From the NCBI GenBank assembly GCA_029861865.1, contig JAOTYL010000005.1, positions 124,001 through 188,000 on the forward strand: DNA of 64,000 bases, given 5' to 3'. Positions within the stretch are counted from its first letter, which is position 1, and each line of letters starts with the position of its first letter. The notes beneath the pieces were generated by a model. That model saw only the letters and a program-made list of their open reading frames with translations. It did no database searches and had not been told where the DNA came from. A program made the position numbers and the translations under genes. This document shows, in pieces, positions 16,845 to 26,247 of this stretch. The stretch comes from Myxococcales bacterium (lineage in GTDB: Bacteria > Myxococcota_A > Polyangia > Polyangiales > Houyiibacteriaceae).

Positions 16845-18311
16845 TCAGTTCTGGGGCTGGAAAACGAAGGGATAGCGGAAGGTGACACTGCCGCCATCCG
16901 GTCCGGGATTGAATCGAAAGCGGCTGATCGTCCGCGTCACACAGTTTGCGACGGCAGGGCTACCGGTCGTATTCTCTGTCGCCTTGGCGCCGGTCACGTT
17001 GCCACGTTCTTGGATCGTGAAGGTTACCGTGACCTTGCCGGCAAGGCCCGGGTTCTTTCGAAGCTCGGACTCGTAGCACCGAGTGATCGACTTGATACGC
17101 TGTTTGATCTGTCGCTGGACGAGCGCTGCATCGAACTCGCCGCTGCCGCCGATGTCACCACCCGTGCGGACCCCTACGTCTCCACGGACCTGGCGCTCCT
17201 TGACCGCAGCGCCCTCCTTAGCGGCTTTGCCAGCGCCCTTCGAAGCCTTGAGTGAGCCGAGGCCTGCGCTTTGTCCGCTACCACCTCCGGTACGCGTGCG
17301 GAGCGTTCCGGTCTCGCTCTTGGTTGCGACCCCGACGCCGGAGGCCTGCGCCAACACATCGGCGGCGTTGCCCGTCACGGCGCCCCCGGCGAGCACGTCA
17401 CCGAGCGCCCCGCCGTCGCCACCCAGCGCGCCGAGCAACATCGCTTCGGCCTGGGCTGCTGCCTCTTGGGCGATCCGTGCGCGGGCCTCCGCGCTGACGG
17501 CCGGGTCGTCGGCGCTGCCTGCGGCCTCCTGAGCTCCGCGTGCGTCGGGTTTCTTGTCTGGTCGCTCCGCCTTTGCTTCTTTCTCTTCGGCTTCTTCTTC
17601 GGCCTCGTCGCCGGGCACTTCTTCCTCGACCTCGGGGGGTTCGACGGGCGCTTCGAAGATCAGCCGAGCCAGATTCTCGGGCATCTCTTGGGTGCCGGTC
17701 TCGATCTCCCAGTCCGCGTTCTCCATGTAGATGATGAACCCGAAGAACAACATGTACGAGAAGATCACCCACGTGGTGAACGTCCAGTCGATGTTCTTGA
17801 CGAAGCCACGCTGAACGGCCGCTGGCAGCTGTGGTTTCGGCGTGATCGGCGGAGCGGTCACGAACTCGAAAAAGACCGTGAAATCCCCCATGCGAATGGT
17901 ACCGCGGGAGCTGTCTGCCAGCTTGATCTGATAGTGCGTCCCAGCGTTGCGGGCGGCGCCGGTTTCCCGCAAGTGCTCGAGCTTTTGGACGCCGCCGGGC
18001 AGTGCCACCTTGCCGTTCATGTCCCCGGTGAAGTTGAGAATGTAGTCGTCGCCTACGAGTTGAAAGAGCTCGAAGCGCGACTCCAGCTTCGCCGGCAACG
18101 TGCCGGACTTGATGATCAGATGGTTCCGCGCCGCAGTCCCAATCGAGACGGTCTCTCGTCGACGAATAATCCGCTCTTCGACGATCTTCTTGTCTTTGAA
18201 GAGACCGATGCGAAGGACCCTCGGGCCACCCCTTCTCATCGGGACGGCCTGCATCGCCATCGTCATGGCGCCAGGTCGCCTTCCCGTCCTCGGACTGTCT
18301 GGTTGCGTCAT
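16845..18311 (-). CDS. GltG/PglI-like membrane protein with AgmX/PglI C-terminal domain
   Basis: The 488-residue protein has an N-terminal FHA-like domain (residues about 25-150, with ETVSIG and DDYILNF), one membrane helix near 175-193 (WVIFSYMLFFGFIIYM), an acidic/Lys-rich stretch near 224-257, Gly/Ala-rich low-complexity sequence, and a C-terminal TonB-like AgmX/PglI domain near 400-485 (ITRCYESELRKNPGL, then RFRFNP and YPFVF). This is the domain order of M. xanthus GltG, an inner-membrane part of the gliding machine. It ends a six-gene operon. The ATG at 18311 was chosen; the frame continues upstream in sequence without family character. Confidence 0.85.
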   Translation of the reverse strand: MTQPDSPRTGRRPGAMTMAMQAVPMRRGGPRVLRIGLFKDKKIVEERIIRRRETVSIGTAARNHLIIKSGTLPAKLESRFELFQLVGDDYILNFTGDMNGKVALPGGVQKLEHLRETGAARNAGTHYQIKLADSSRGTIRMGDFTVFFEFVTAPPITPKPQLPAAVQRGFVKNIDWTFTTWVIFSYMLFFGFIIYMENADWEIETGTQEMPENLARLIFEAPVEPPEVEEEVPGDEAEEEAEEKEAKAERPDKKPDARGAQEAAGSADDPAVSAEARARIAQEAAAQAEAMLLGALGGDGGALGDVLAGGAVTGNAADVLAQASGVGVATKSETGTLRTRTGGGSGQSAGLGSLKASKGAGKAAKEGAAVKERQVRGDVGVRTGGDIGGSGEFDAALVQRQIKQRIKSITRCYESELRKNPGLAGKVTVTFTIQERGNVTGAKATENTTGSPAVANCVTRTISRFRFNPGPDGGSVTFRYPFVFQPQN

Positions 18312-18378
18312 CGGGCAGTACTCCGCATCTCGAGGAGACGTTTGGCCGATTCCAAGGATCTGGTGCGCGTGCGGATCA

Positions 18379-18633
18379 TCAGAACGGTTCCTCCTGCACG
18401 CTTCTGGCGACCTCACGAAGGAAGCTGGTGCGGAGCTCGAGCACCTCATAGCCCAAATTGGAGCGATTGAGGATGTAGAACGCGTTCGGTTTCTGCACAC
18501 GTCCTTCGATGACGATCTCTTCGAGCTGAATCACGCGCGGCTGTCGCTTCTTCTTGCCTTGGCCGAGAGCGGTCGTCGCGAAGATGGCGCTCAGCAGGAT
18601 GGCGAGCCAAGTCATGGACATGTAGCGTTTCAT
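18379..18633 (-). CDS. Small exported protein in the GltF position
   Basis: The 84-residue precursor has a signal peptide (MKRYMSMTWLAILLSAIFATTALG), a basic patch GKKKRQPR and the hydrophobic segment VIQLEEIVIEGRVQKP, ending in acidic residues. The start overlaps the stop of the TPR lipoprotein gene (ATGA), and the GltG-like start follows 67 bp later. By order it sits where gltF lies in M. xanthus (gltD-gltE-gltF-gltG), but I cannot confirm homology by eye. It is probably periplasmic. Confidence 0.7.
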   Translation of the reverse strand: MKRYMSMTWLAILLSAIFATTALGQGKKKRQPRVIQLEEIVIEGRVQKPNAFYILNRSNLGYEVLELRTSFLREVARSVQEEPF

Positions 18634-19979
18634 TCGGCCCCTGCCTCCTCTCGTGCGCCCCGCTCGGTTTCTCGCGCAGAGCGCTCCTTGTCACGCTCGA
18701 TTCGCCGCTTTGCACGTTGGATCATTCGGTCGAGGTCGCGCAAGTACTCTTCGGATTGGTCGTCACGCCCAAGGCGTGGGCCCATCTGGCTCCTGTAGAT
18801 CTTGAACTCGCCGACCGATTTCTCGAGCGCGCTGACCTCGTCGAGCCCCGGAAAATCACCGCCTGCCGATAGGTACAGCAGCCCAAGGCCGAAATGAGCC
18901 TCTGGGAGCTTGGTTTCGAGCTCGATGGCACGGCGGTAGGCTTGCTGGGCATCGGTCCACCGTTGAGAGGCCCGATACGCGTCTCCGAGGTTGACGTGGA
19001 CCGCAGGCAGGGTCGGCACGAGCTTCTCGGCCACCTGGAAGTGGGAAAGAGCATCGGCATAGTTGCCGCCCGCTAAGAGCTGGATCCCGAGCGCCATCCG
19101 TGCTTCGGCGTAGTCGGGGCGGAGCTGCACCGCCCGTAGGTAGGCCTCGAGCGCATCGCGCAGTCTGCCCGGCTCGTCTTTGAGCCTTTCGCCGTTTAGG
19201 AAATGAAGCTCCGCCACGTTTGCGTCGATGGCCATTGCCTGGTCTAGGATCGAGTCCTCGAGCTCGTCACGACCCTGCGCACGGCTTGCCTTGATTAGCG
19301 CGATCAGAGCGGGGACGAATCGCTCGTCGCACTTTAGAGCACGCCTGGCGGCCATCCATGCCTCGTCGTAACGTCGCGCCTCGACTAACACTTCCGCGTA
19401 CAGTGCTTGGATCTCCAAATTGGTGCGATGGTCCCGGGCAATCGGCTCTACGGATGCGACGGCGTCTTGGACATCTCCTCGGCGGATCTCGATCGTTGTG
19501 ATTCCGCGCGCCGCCGGTTCGTAGTCCGGAAGGACGCCCAAAGACCGTTGGTAGTAGTCGAGGGCCTTGCGCTCGTCACCGGATCGGTCGGCGAGCACAC
19601 CGAGGTTGTAGAGTGCCGGGTAAGCCCGCGCGTCTTTCTTGAGGGTGTCTTGGAAATGCTGTTGAGCCGAGGCAATATCGTTAGCCTGCGCTGCGTCTAG
19701 GCCGCGCTTGAATGCCCTATTCGCTTTGGACGACATCGGTGTGCGCTCTGGGCGACTACACTGTTCTGCGCGCGTAGCCCCCCATGGGCTCGTTGCTGCG
19801 TCGGTGGACGCGATGGCCGGCGATTGCCCACCCTTCTCGACACTGTCGTCTTGCATAGGGAGCTCGCCGCCACTCGTGACCTCGGCGTCCGGAGGCGTGG
19901 ACGGCTCTCCACCCTTGCAGCCCTGCGTAGCGAAAATCATCACCACGAAAGCCATCGTCGCGTGTACCCGGAGACGCAT
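18630..19979 (-). CDS. TPR outer-membrane lipoprotein, GltE/AglT-like
   Basis: The 449-residue precursor has a lipoprotein signal with Cys21 in ATQGC, a low-complexity acidic linker to about residue 85, then about nine TPR units (for example YPALYNLGVLADRSGDERKA and AVHVNLGDAYRASQ), and a charged helical tail rich in Arg/Glu. A strong ribosome-binding site (AAGGAGG, spacing 8) fixes the ATG at 19979. The previous stop overlaps it as TGATG. Size, lipidation and TPR content match GltE/AglT, which tethers periplasmic GltD to the outer membrane. Confidence 0.83.
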   Translation of the reverse strand: MRLRVHATMAFVVMIFATQGCKGGEPSTPPDAEVTSGGELPMQDDSVEKGGQSPAIASTDAATSPWGATRAEQCSRPERTPMSSKANRAFKRGLDAAQANDIASAQQHFQDTLKKDARAYPALYNLGVLADRSGDERKALDYYQRSLGVLPDYEPAARGITTIEIRRGDVQDAVASVEPIARDHRTNLEIQALYAEVLVEARRYDEAWMAARRALKCDERFVPALIALIKASRAQGRDELEDSILDQAMAIDANVAELHFLNGERLKDEPGRLRDALEAYLRAVQLRPDYAEARMALGIQLLAGGNYADALSHFQVAEKLVPTLPAVHVNLGDAYRASQRWTDAQQAYRRAIELETKLPEAHFGLGLLYLSAGGDFPGLDEVSALEKSVGEFKIYRSQMGPRLGRDDQSEEYLRDLDRMIQRAKRRIERDKERSARETERGAREEAGAE

Positions 19980-22900
19980 CACCGTTCCTCCTTCGTGATA
20001 GCAGGGGGTGCTACGCCTGGTCGAATCTCCATCGGCCTGCCACGCGGCGCGCGAGCAAACTCGCCCGGTGCGTAGCCCTGGAAGGTAGCGTCTCGCGCCT
20101 GCGCCTCCGCGATGCACTCCGCGATGCGCTCGTCGCCATAGGCCTGCAAACGATCGATTGCGATGCGTGTGTATTCGTCGTCGAAGCTTCCCGCACGCGC
20201 AGCCCGCGCGGCCAGGGCGTAGCGCGCAACTGCAAAGCATTCGACCGGACGCACCTTTTCATCGAGCAGCTGACGGACCCGATCTTCGACCTCGAGTCGG
20301 ATGTCTTCGCGGTCGTATTGGTCGACCTTGCGGAGTTGCTTCTGCATGTCGAGCGGCATGACGAACGGTGCGTTCAAGATAGAACGAGCCAGCAGTTCGT
20401 AGGTTCGGCCCTGGCGGACGAACGATGCGATGGTCCAGCGAGGACGGCGATACTCGAGCACTGGCTCATACCCCTTCACGATCGACTGGGCCTCAGCGCT
20501 GCCTTTTTCGATCTGCTTGGCCAAGGTGGTGGTGTACGCTTCGATCGTCCTCGGTTTGCTGACTTTGATCTGAAACTGCTCGAAATCTTCGATCCTGCCG
20601 TCGGCGAGAATGAAGCGGGCCTCCGCCGCGTAGCCCGCCGCCAGCGATCCTGGCGGTTGTCCGGTCCGCTCATACGCCTTGGTCACGTCGAGCAGCGCTG
20701 TACGATACTCGCGGGAGCGTCTTCGGGCCTTCTCCGATTCGGCGATCCGCCAGTGGGCCTGCACGACGAGGTCACCGGCCTGGCCGTCATTGCCGTAGGC
20801 CTTGATGAACTCGCGCATTCCTCGGATCGCTTCGGGGTAGCGCTTTTGCCGATACGCCATTTCCGCGATTCGATAGAGGGCGGTCTGCTTCACTTCCCGG
20901 TCGTCCACCGTACTGTAGACGCGCCGATAGTACCGTGTCGCCTCTTTGTATTGCTGAAGCTGTTCGAGCATGATTGCCGAATTCACCAAGGCATTGGTAC
21001 GTTGCTGCTGGACCGCTGGGTCGGCCGAGCTTGCGAATCGCTGCGAATCGGCGAGCACGCGGTAGTTTTCGACGGCACGGTCGAAGTCGAAGTACCGCGC
21101 CGCGTTATAGGCGAGCTTGAAATGCGCGTTGGCCAAGATCGCGTCCAGGCTCTTCTGCTCTTCTGCGTCTTCAGCCCGACGCGGGCCCACCTCGTCGATG
21201 ATTCGCTGATACAACGTGCCGGCCGATTCGTAGCGGTTGGTTGCTTCGAGCGCCAACGCGGCGTACTCGAGCGCGATCGGTGCCTGTTTGTCGTTTGGAT
21301 TGGAGTTGACCGCACCGAGCAACATCGTGGCTGATTGTTCGTAGAGACGCTGTCGTTCAGCCCCTGTCGCCTTGCCTGCGCTCTTGTAAACCTCGAGCGC
21401 ATCTTGGTAGACGAGCGCGTTGAGATCGGAGCCGGCGCGACAGATCGGCTTGTCGCGATTGGCTGGCTTGTCGCAGTCGATCGCCCCCGCGCCCGCCGTG
21501 AAGGTGCAGCCTCGTTCTTGAATGTTTGTCGCGAGGCGCCGAATCTCCTCAGAATCCCGTTCAGCCACCGCCATGGCGCGTAGATTCTCCCACGCCACCT
21601 GCCCGGTGGCATCGGCTTCGGATCCTACGCAGCGTTCTTCGTAGATTCGGTTGAAGCGTGCTTTGGCCTGCGGCCAGTACCCGTACCAGTAAAGGAGCAA
21701 CGCGTTGTTGTAGTCGTAGGCGGCGCGGACACCCTCGGTGTCACGCTGCGGGCTCACTCGCGCCAGGTAGATCTCGCGCGCGCGTGCGAGACGCTGGACG
21801 GTTTCCGGCATCGCCACGGGCTGCACGGTCGGTGGCTCCCCGACGACGGCTGGCGCTTGACTTCGCACGGCCAGACGCCCTTCTTCGATGTCCCGGTCCG
21901 AAATCCGCTTCAAAGACTCGACCACTCGACGAGCAGACTCGGCCAGATAGCTGTCGTCCACGTTCGAGTCGCGAACCTCCGCATACTCGGTGGCCGCCTG
22001 CTCGTAGCTCTCCGACCAATAGAGCGCGTCGGCCAGGTTGTAGTGGAGCTCGTAGCCCTGGGGGTTGTTGGGATAGTGCTCGAGGTATCCCCGGTATGCG
22101 GCCGCTGCCAACGCATACTCGCGTTGCGCGTCCCGACAAAGCCGTACGTCCCGCTCCTCCACGCACTGTTGGCGTATGCGCTGTGCTCGCGAATGATGGT
22201 GAACGGCGGTCACGATCAGGGCGTTTTCGGCCAATTGCTCGGCGTTTCTCTGCTCCGCGGGGCGGTCCATGTTCGCGTTCCACCACGTGCTCCCCTGCAC
22301 GTATCCGGCAAGCTCGGTGCGCACGACGATCGCCTCCTCGAACTCGTTGTGCATCTGATGTGCGACTGCGATGTCGTTCAGGATCTCCGGTGTGCGGTAG
22401 TGATTGGGCCACCTCGAAAGCGCGAGCCGCCAAGCAGCGATGGCCTCCGGATACTTGGCTTCGTCGAAGTACACCTGGCCGAGCTGAAAGTAGACCTCCG
22501 GTGTCCAGGCGCGGTCTTGGGGCAACAAAGACTGGTCTTGGATCCGCTGGATGCCGGTGCGCTTTCCCTCGACGCGATCTGGGATCTGGTTTTCGTTCCA
22601 ATCGTCGTAGGCGAACGCGATCCCGAGGTATTCCACGGCTTCCGGTCGCAGCTCGGATCCCGCCCGTCCGGTTTCGCGCTCCGCGTCGTCGGACCACTGC
22701 ACGAGCTTGGCGAAATTCTGAATCGCCTCGGGGTAGCGGCTCGCCCGATAATAGGCCCAGGCGACTTTGTAGAGGGCCAGGTTGTAGTTGCGGTCATCCG
22801 GTTGTTCGAGGATTCGGTCGTACGCAGCGATGGAGAGGTCTAGAGCGTTCTCGCCGCCGAAATCGTCGAAGTGGTACTCACCGATTCGAAACCAGGTTTC

Positions 22901-23860
22901 GCTCACGAACCGTGCATCCGGCGCAATCGCCTCACACTTTTCGTAGGGATCGACAAACCTCCCGCCGACCGAGGCGTCGAGGCGGCGACCATCGAGGGTC
23001 AGTGCCGGGTACTTGGCCTGCGCAGCCGTCGAGGCATCCGGAGGTGGCGGACGCCAATTAGGGTCGTAGGTGTACCTGTTGGCACACACCAAGGCGAGCC
23101 ACGCGGCGACGGCTTCTTCGGGTCGGCCCGTCTCGTTCAGGGTATATCCGATCAAATAGTACACACCGTCGGAGCGCTCGTACTTCGGGAATCGGCGAGC
23201 CAGCTCTTTATAGAGGTCGATAGTCGGGGTGAAGTCGGGCGCGGCTGGAAGAGTGTCCTCCGCCGTCGTGTCTCCCGCCTCGCGAGCCGCCTGGGCGCGG
23301 TCGTATAGCTGCTGAAACTCGATGGCGCTCTGCTCGAAGTAGAGCTCGCCCAGTCGAAACATCGCGTCGGGGCTGTACCTCGGGTGATCGGGATAGCGAC
23401 GGATGAACTCCTCGAAAATTTGGATCGCGTCTTTCCGGGCCTCGTTGAAGGCTCGGTCCTCTGCCTCGATCTGTGTGCCGTACCAACGATCGCGTGCGCG
23501 TCGTTGTTGTAAGTACTCGCGACGTACCAGCGACGTCACAGTGTCCCGATAGGCACCCCCGCTCTCGAGGAAACGTTCGACTTCCCCTTCGAGTTGCCGC
23601 AAACCCTCGAGCTGTTGCTCCGTGGGCCGCGGCCGCTCGTCCACCACCCGCTTTTCGGTATCCTGCAAGAATGGCGGCAAGGTAGTATCGGTCGTGCCCT
23701 CCCACGGGGTTGCTTTGACGTCTTCAGTTCGTGGCGAGTCCCGGTCCGGCTGGTCCGACTCGGGCTGCGGCTCGAGCTCCACGTCCTGTGCCCCTACCGA
23801 GGATGGCAGCGGGAGCAAGGCCGCCCACAGGGCGAGCGCCATGAGCCGTGCTCGGGTCAT
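19979..23860 (-). CDS. Giant periplasmic TPR protein, GltD/AgmU-like
   Basis: The 1293-residue precursor has a signal peptide (cleavage near VGAQ, residue 25) and then TPR/Sel1-like helical repeats for nearly its full length, such as HPRYSPDAMFRLGELYFEQ near residue 160 and VYFQLGQVYFDEAKYPEA near 455. A Cys-containing loop occurs around residues 785-815. It corresponds in size and type to GltD/AgmU (about 1200 residues), the periplasmic scaffold joining inner and outer membrane parts of the gliding complex. Start and stop overlap both neighbours (ATGA upstream, TGATG downstream), so translation is coupled. Confidence 0.83.
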   Translation of the reverse strand: MTRARLMALALWAALLPLPSSVGAQDVELEPQPESDQPDRDSPRTEDVKATPWEGTTDTTLPPFLQDTEKRVVDERPRPTEQQLEGLRQLEGEVERFLESGGAYRDTVTSLVRREYLQQRRARDRWYGTQIEAEDRAFNEARKDAIQIFEEFIRRYPDHPRYSPDAMFRLGELYFEQSAIEFQQLYDRAQAAREAGDTTAEDTLPAAPDFTPTIDLYKELARRFPKYERSDGVYYLIGYTLNETGRPEEAVAAWLALVCANRYTYDPNWRPPPPDASTAAQAKYPALTLDGRRLDASVGGRFVDPYEKCEAIAPDARFVSETWFRIGEYHFDDFGGENALDLSIAAYDRILEQPDDRNYNLALYKVAWAYYRASRYPEAIQNFAKLVQWSDDAERETGRAGSELRPEAVEYLGIAFAYDDWNENQIPDRVEGKRTGIQRIQDQSLLPQDRAWTPEVYFQLGQVYFDEAKYPEAIAAWRLALSRWPNHYRTPEILNDIAVAHQMHNEFEEAIVVRTELAGYVQGSTWWNANMDRPAEQRNAEQLAENALIVTAVHHHSRAQRIRQQCVEERDVRLCRDAQREYALAAAAYRGYLEHYPNNPQGYELHYNLADALYWSESYEQAATEYAEVRDSNVDDSYLAESARRVVESLKRISDRDIEEGRLAVRSQAPAVVGEPPTVQPVAMPETVQRLARAREIYLARVSPQRDTEGVRAAYDYNNALLLYWYGYWPQAKARFNRIYEERCVGSEADATGQVAWENLRAMAVAERDSEEIRRLATNIQERGCTFTAGAGAIDCDKPANRDKPICRAGSDLNALVYQDALEVYKSAGKATGAERQRLYEQSATMLLGAVNSNPNDKQAPIALEYAALALEATNRYESAGTLYQRIIDEVGPRRAEDAEEQKSLDAILANAHFKLAYNAARYFDFDRAVENYRVLADSQRFASSADPAVQQQRTNALVNSAIMLEQLQQYKEATRYYRRVYSTVDDREVKQTALYRIAEMAYRQKRYPEAIRGMREFIKAYGNDGQAGDLVVQAHWRIAESEKARRRSREYRTALLDVTKAYERTGQPPGSLAAGYAAEARFILADGRIEDFEQFQIKVSKPRTIEAYTTTLAKQIEKGSAEAQSIVKGYEPVLEYRRPRWTIASFVRQGRTYELLARSILNAPFVMPLDMQKQLRKVDQYDREDIRLEVEDRVRQLLDEKVRPVECFAVARYALAARAARAGSFDDEYTRIAIDRLQAYGDERIAECIAEAQARDATFQGYAPGEFARAPRGRPMEIRPGVAPPAITKEER

Positions 23861-26247
23861 CGACCACCCTCAAAGCCATTGGTCTGGTCCATCACGTCAC
23901 GAAACTCGTCGTCTAGCGCCTGGATTTCGCGCGCTCGTTCTCGGGTAAGGCCGTCGATTCGGAGCCGGTGGTCCTCGCGTTTGGCCCAGGCGACGTCGAT
24001 CTTGCCCACATCAGCCCGCATGACCAGGTCGTAGAAACGGCGTCGAATGCGTTCGAAATTCAGATACGCGATCGCACCGACCACATCCTCCGTCTCGCCT
24101 TCGAGCGACTTCAGCGCCCTACGGTAGCGCGAGAGATTTCGGGTCTCTTCGTCGACGACGGTCATCATCTGCGAGACCCGCTTCTCAACCACCGCGTCAA
24201 CCTCGGCGTCACGTCGATCGAGGAGTCGCTCCGTCGCTGCAATACGCTGATGAGCACCGTCGAACGCCGCCCCACCCGAGCCGAGAATCTCCCGCTCTCG
24301 CTTGACCAGGTCGTTGAACTTCGACCGCTGCAGAGTATCGGATTGGTATCGTTTGTCGCCCACGCCTACGTGCAATCGCCCAACCTCGAGCCGCCGCCGG
24401 ATCCAAATCAGCCGCTCCTCGTAGTCTGCGATTTCGGCCTTGTGGTCGGTGAGCTGCGCCTCGAGCGCGGCCCTGTCGACTTTCTCGGGATCGACCGATG
24501 CCATCCCGATCTTCGAGGCGACGATGCGCGCTTCGAGGCCCAGTATCTCGACGCGAAGCCCCTGTAGCTCGCGCTCGAGCGCTCTGTACTCGTCGAGCTT
24601 GTCGAGATCTCGATCGACGAAGTCTTCGGTGTCGACGGGCATCTTTGCGACTTCGGCCTGGAGCTCTTTGCGCCTTGCTCGGATTTGACCGCCCTGGGCG
24701 CTCCGACTGCCGCGGGCTCGATCCTCGCCTTCGACGTAGGTTCCGCGCAGCTGGGCGAGTCGATTCCGAAGGCCGGTCGTCCTCTCGCGTTGCCGCCGAA
24801 GGTCCGAGAACACCGCCAACCGGTTGGGCGCAGCGAGGGCCGCAGTGATTCGAGCTGCGAGCTCGTCGGTTTCCTCCACGAGCTGCGTCGCCTCGCTCAG
24901 GTCCTCCAGCAGGCTGAGCGCCCGCTCGTAGCTGCCCTCGACCGGCGCCCACTGGCGCGCGCTCTCGGGCAGAAAGGCATCAATGTCGAAGTTGGCTACG
25001 TTTTGCCGGACAAGCCCTTTGAAATATTGCACTAAATCGGGGTGCTCGGTGCGTGTCCGATCGAGCTCCGCGGTGATCGGCGCGAACTGCTCCCGAACCT
25101 CCTCGAAGACCGCCTCGGCCTCGTTGTAGCGGGCGGCGCGTGCAAGCAGCTCTCCTCGTAGCACTTTGCCGTCTGCGTTGAGCGGGCTCTCCGGGGCTGC
25201 GATCGAGAGCACCTCGAGCGCCCGCTCCGCCTGGACCGCGTCGCCCATCGCGATGTATGTCCAGGCGAGCTCGTACTGCGCGGCGTCGAACCGGTCTGAG
25301 GTTTGAGGCACGGCGCGATAAGCATCGACAGCCTGTTCGTGTTGGCCGGTCTCGTAATAAAGCCGCGCCAGTGCGAGATAGGTGAGCTCTACGACTTCGG
25401 CTTCAGCTTCGTTGGCAGGCTCGTGGCCGAGGACCGACCGGAACGCTGCAATGGCATCGACGTACTCAGCGCGAAGAATGTGGATGGTTCCTGCGAAGTA
25501 TTTCGACCGAAGCGAGTAGGCATTGCCGCTTGGAATGGCGAGAAAAGCTTGACGGGCCTGCTCGAGGCGGGCTTGGTCGATGCCGCGAATCGCTCGATCG
25601 GCTGGCGCGTTGAGCACTTGATCGACCGGAACGGCGCGGTTGTAGAGGTACTTCGCACGGAAGTACGCGGTCGTCACCGACAACGTCGAGGACGGCAGCG
25701 CTTCCAACCGAGCAAAATAGACGTCGACGCCCCTAAAATCCTGGGTCTCGATCGCGATTTCGATGAGCCGACTGAGTGACCGTTCGAGATAGACGGAAAA
25801 CGCTGATTCACTACCCCGATCGATGATCTCTTCATAACGACGTCTTGCACCGAGGGTGTCGCCAGCGAGAAACAGCGACTCTCCGAGAAGGAAGAGCGCC
25901 TCCGGGTAGGCCCGATGCGTCTGATAGTGCTCGACGATGTCGGTGAACAAGATCGCTGCACGAAGGTAGTCTTCGAGGCGAAGGTAGAGCTCCCCGTCCG
26001 CGAGGCGCTCCTCCACGAACGTGTCGGTCTTGCGAGTGTTCACAGGGACCGGCCTGCTCATGAGGCGCTGTGTGTCGGACTCGATATCTGCCAGGTCGCG
26101 GTTCAGTTGGTTGAGGTCCTGAGCGGCAACGGTGGAAACAGACGCAAGAAGGCTCCCTGCCAGAGCTACCCCCAGCCGGCCTTGCCACGCTCGCCCTCTG
26201 CCAAGTTTTGGTGAGGGCGGCGATGGAGTCGCCCCACGGCGTCGCAT
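23857..26247 (-). CDS. Periplasmic TPR plus coiled-coil protein of the Glt-like operon
   Basis: The 796-residue precursor has a long signal region (hydrophobic core near residues 25-42, ending VAAQ), TPR repeats over about residues 70-400, then long charged coiled coils (about 470-620 and 680-790; for example ELQGLRVEILGLEARI). M. xanthus GltC is a periplasmic TPR protein, so a GltC-like role is possible, but length and the coiled-coil half differ and I do not assert it. Its ATG overlaps the preceding stop (TAATG) and its stop overlaps the GltD-like start (ATGA). Confidence 0.8.
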   Translation of the reverse strand: MRRRGATPSPPSPKLGRGRAWQGRLGVALAGSLLASVSTVAAQDLNQLNRDLADIESDTQRLMSRPVPVNTRKTDTFVEERLADGELYLRLEDYLRAAILFTDIVEHYQTHRAYPEALFLLGESLFLAGDTLGARRRYEEIIDRGSESAFSVYLERSLSRLIEIAIETQDFRGVDVYFARLEALPSSTLSVTTAYFRAKYLYNRAVPVDQVLNAPADRAIRGIDQARLEQARQAFLAIPSGNAYSLRSKYFAGTIHILRAEYVDAIAAFRSVLGHEPANEAEAEVVELTYLALARLYYETGQHEQAVDAYRAVPQTSDRFDAAQYELAWTYIAMGDAVQAERALEVLSIAAPESPLNADGKVLRGELLARAARYNEAEAVFEEVREQFAPITAELDRTRTEHPDLVQYFKGLVRQNVANFDIDAFLPESARQWAPVEGSYERALSLLEDLSEATQLVEETDELAARITAALAAPNRLAVFSDLRRQRERTTGLRNRLAQLRGTYVEGEDRARGSRSAQGGQIRARRKELQAEVAKMPVDTEDFVDRDLDKLDEYRALERELQGLRVEILGLEARIVASKIGMASVDPEKVDRAALEAQLTDHKAEIADYEERLIWIRRRLEVGRLHVGVGDKRYQSDTLQRSKFNDLVKREREILGSGGAAFDGAHQRIAATERLLDRRDAEVDAVVEKRVSQMMTVVDEETRNLSRYRRALKSLEGETEDVVGAIAYLNFERIRRRFYDLVMRADVGKIDVAWAKREDHRLRIDGLTRERAREIQALDDEFRDVMDQTNGFEGGR

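Noticed and set aside
17271-18470. Plus-strand open frame of about 400 codons
   Set aside because: It is antisense to the GltG-like gene, whose domains are clear; the length reflects high GC and codon bias.
21658-23061. Plus-strand open frame of 467 codons
   Set aside because: Arg/Pro/Ser-rich translation with no family pattern, antisense to the giant TPR gene.
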